Of a stretch of DNA of 20,391 nucleotides, positions 19,844 to 20,391 are shown in pieces; position 1 is the first letter of the stretch; each line of letters begins with the position of its first letter. Location of the stretch: IMG/VR virus record IMGVR_UViG_3300005531_000193, positions 1-20,391 of that record; one strand, written 5' to 3'. The DNA comes from a virus. The notes beneath the pieces are model-generated. The model had not been told where the DNA came from, did not search any database, and saw only the letters and a list, made by a program, of their open reading frames with translations. The position numbers and the translations under genes were made by a program.

Positions 19844-20170
19844 ATGCCCGCACCTGAGACCGCCCTTTCCCGCCTCAACGACCTGCACCGCTTCTACGAT
19901 GGCGAAATCCCCGAGAGCGAGCGCCGCGCCGCGCTCCTCGGCGCCGAGACCGTCGAGATAATGGCCGCGGTCGGGCAGGTCGCGTTCTTCAAGAGCGCCA
20001 TCAAGGCCCAGGTCCGCATCATCCGCGCGCGCCGCGCCGATGGCAGCTTCTACCCGGCGCTGATCGCCGACCTGCAACTTTACCGCCGCCGCTTCCGCCA
20101 GGAGTTGCGCGCGCTCTGGAAGCTTCGCGCGGCGGCCGATGCGCGGCCTGCGGCGATGGCGGCGGAGTAG
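19844..20170 (+). CDS. Small hypothetical protein, first gene of the rightward operon
   Basis: 108 aa from ATG at 19844, with GGAGA seven bases upstream. It is almost wholly helical: LSRLNDLHRFYDGEIPESER, GAETVEIMAAVGQVAFFKSA, VRIIRARR, then LQLYRRRFRQELRALWKLRA. No cysteines or membrane segment are present, and no family is recognised. Expression should be repressed by CI in the lysogen through the operator at 19795-19810 and switched on at induction. Confidence 0.7.
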   Translation: MPAPETALSRLNDLHRFYDGEIPESERRAALLGAETVEIMAAVGQVAFFKSAIKAQVRIIRARRADGSFYPALIADLQLYRRRFRQELRALWKLRAAADARPAAMAAE

Positions 20171-20179
20171 GAGGCGGCG

Positions 20180-20391
20180 ATGCACACCTTCAAGCGCAAC
20201 GATAGCGTCACGGTTTTCGGCCGAACGATCGGCGGCCGATTCGTCATCGAAGGCGAGGCGAAGATCATCCGCCCGATCAAGGATGTCGATGAGTACTACG
20301 TCGTCGCCTTTCCTGACGGCCGATATCAGCGCTTTGTTGATCCTGCCGGGCAATCCGATCCGGCGGCTTATCTCGCTCGATTGAACGACCT
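20180..20391 (+). CDS. Hypothetical protein (3' end outside window)
   Basis: ATG at 20180 is preceded by AGGAGG six bases upstream, the best ribosome binding site on this strand, and begins nine bases after the previous stop. About 70 codons are visible before the right edge: MHTFKRNDSVTVFGRTIGGR, then VIEGEAKIIRPIKDVDEYYV and VAFPDGRYQRFVDPAGQSD. The strand-rich pattern with a DGRYQRFV turn resembles a small SH3-like or beta-barrel domain. No function can be named from the visible part. Confidence 0.7.
   Translation, partial: MHTFKRNDSVTVFGRTIGGRFVIEGEAKIIRPIKDVDEYYVVAFPDGRYQRFVDPAGQSDPAAYLARLND

Noticed and set aside
1-20391. tRNA genes, CRISPR arrays or insertion sequences
   Set aside because: Reading both strands I saw no cloverleaf-like segment, no regularly spaced repeats and no transposase; a dedicated tRNA scan was not possible here.

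Overview
The window reads as most of a temperate tailed-phage genome or prophage from a GC-rich alphaproteobacterium. The phage assignment rests on recognisable terminase, tyrosine integrase, RusA, a DUF1376-type replication protein and a CI/Cro switch. The alphaproteobacterial host is inferred from a GcrA-like zinc-binding protein, a family known from that class, and from the general character of the proteins. No tRNA, rRNA, CRISPR array, insertion sequence or clear attachment site was seen. Portal, capsid, tail and lysis genes are not in view. They may lie beyond the left edge, the direction in which the packaging genes are transcribed.

Layout: almost everything from 17928 down to 1 lies on the minus strand, tightly packed and often joined by ATGA, GTGA or TTGA stop/start overlaps. 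In transcription order this leftward block holds a Cro-like repressor; a 12-codon ORF and small early proteins (17689-16778); a conserved 293-aa protein; and a coupled cassette (15809-11649) of an HTH protein, a small protein, an SNF2-like helicase, a DNA methyltransferase, a two-TM protein, a truncated GcrA-like protein, a winged-helix-like protein and a frameshifted RusA resolvase. Next come a DUF1376 protein and its partner (11526-10137); a duplicated-HTH/sigma-like protein and small proteins (10062-8648); a HAD-fold protein that has lost its catalytic aspartates (8572-8150); a basic protein; a ten-cysteine protein; the integrase; a HEAIH zincin-like protein; small and large terminase; and six proteins, three with Sec-type signal peptides, running off the left edge.

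The right end is the lysogeny control region. A LexA/S24-type CI repressor (18017-18703) is divergent from cro, followed by an unrecognised 230-aa gene (18755-19447), a convergent DUF551-like gene, and a rightward operon from 19844 running off the right edge. The Cro promoter and the rightward promoter share one design: a TTGACT -35 box, a 17-bp spacer filled by a 16-bp palindrome of the form ATAGG-N6-CCTAT, and then a -10 box. CI probably silences both operons through these sites. Both cro and cI look leaderless or nearly so.

The observations most worth following are this shared operator/promoter architecture, the pairing of a DNA methyltransferase with a GcrA sigma-interaction-domain-like protein in one cassette, the signal-peptide-bearing proteins beside the terminase, the catalytically dead HAD-like protein, and the RusA frameshift. 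Several starts are TTG with good ribosome binding sites or stop/start overlaps (614, 2388, 3141, 5734, 8069), so ATG-only start calls would misplace gene ends here.
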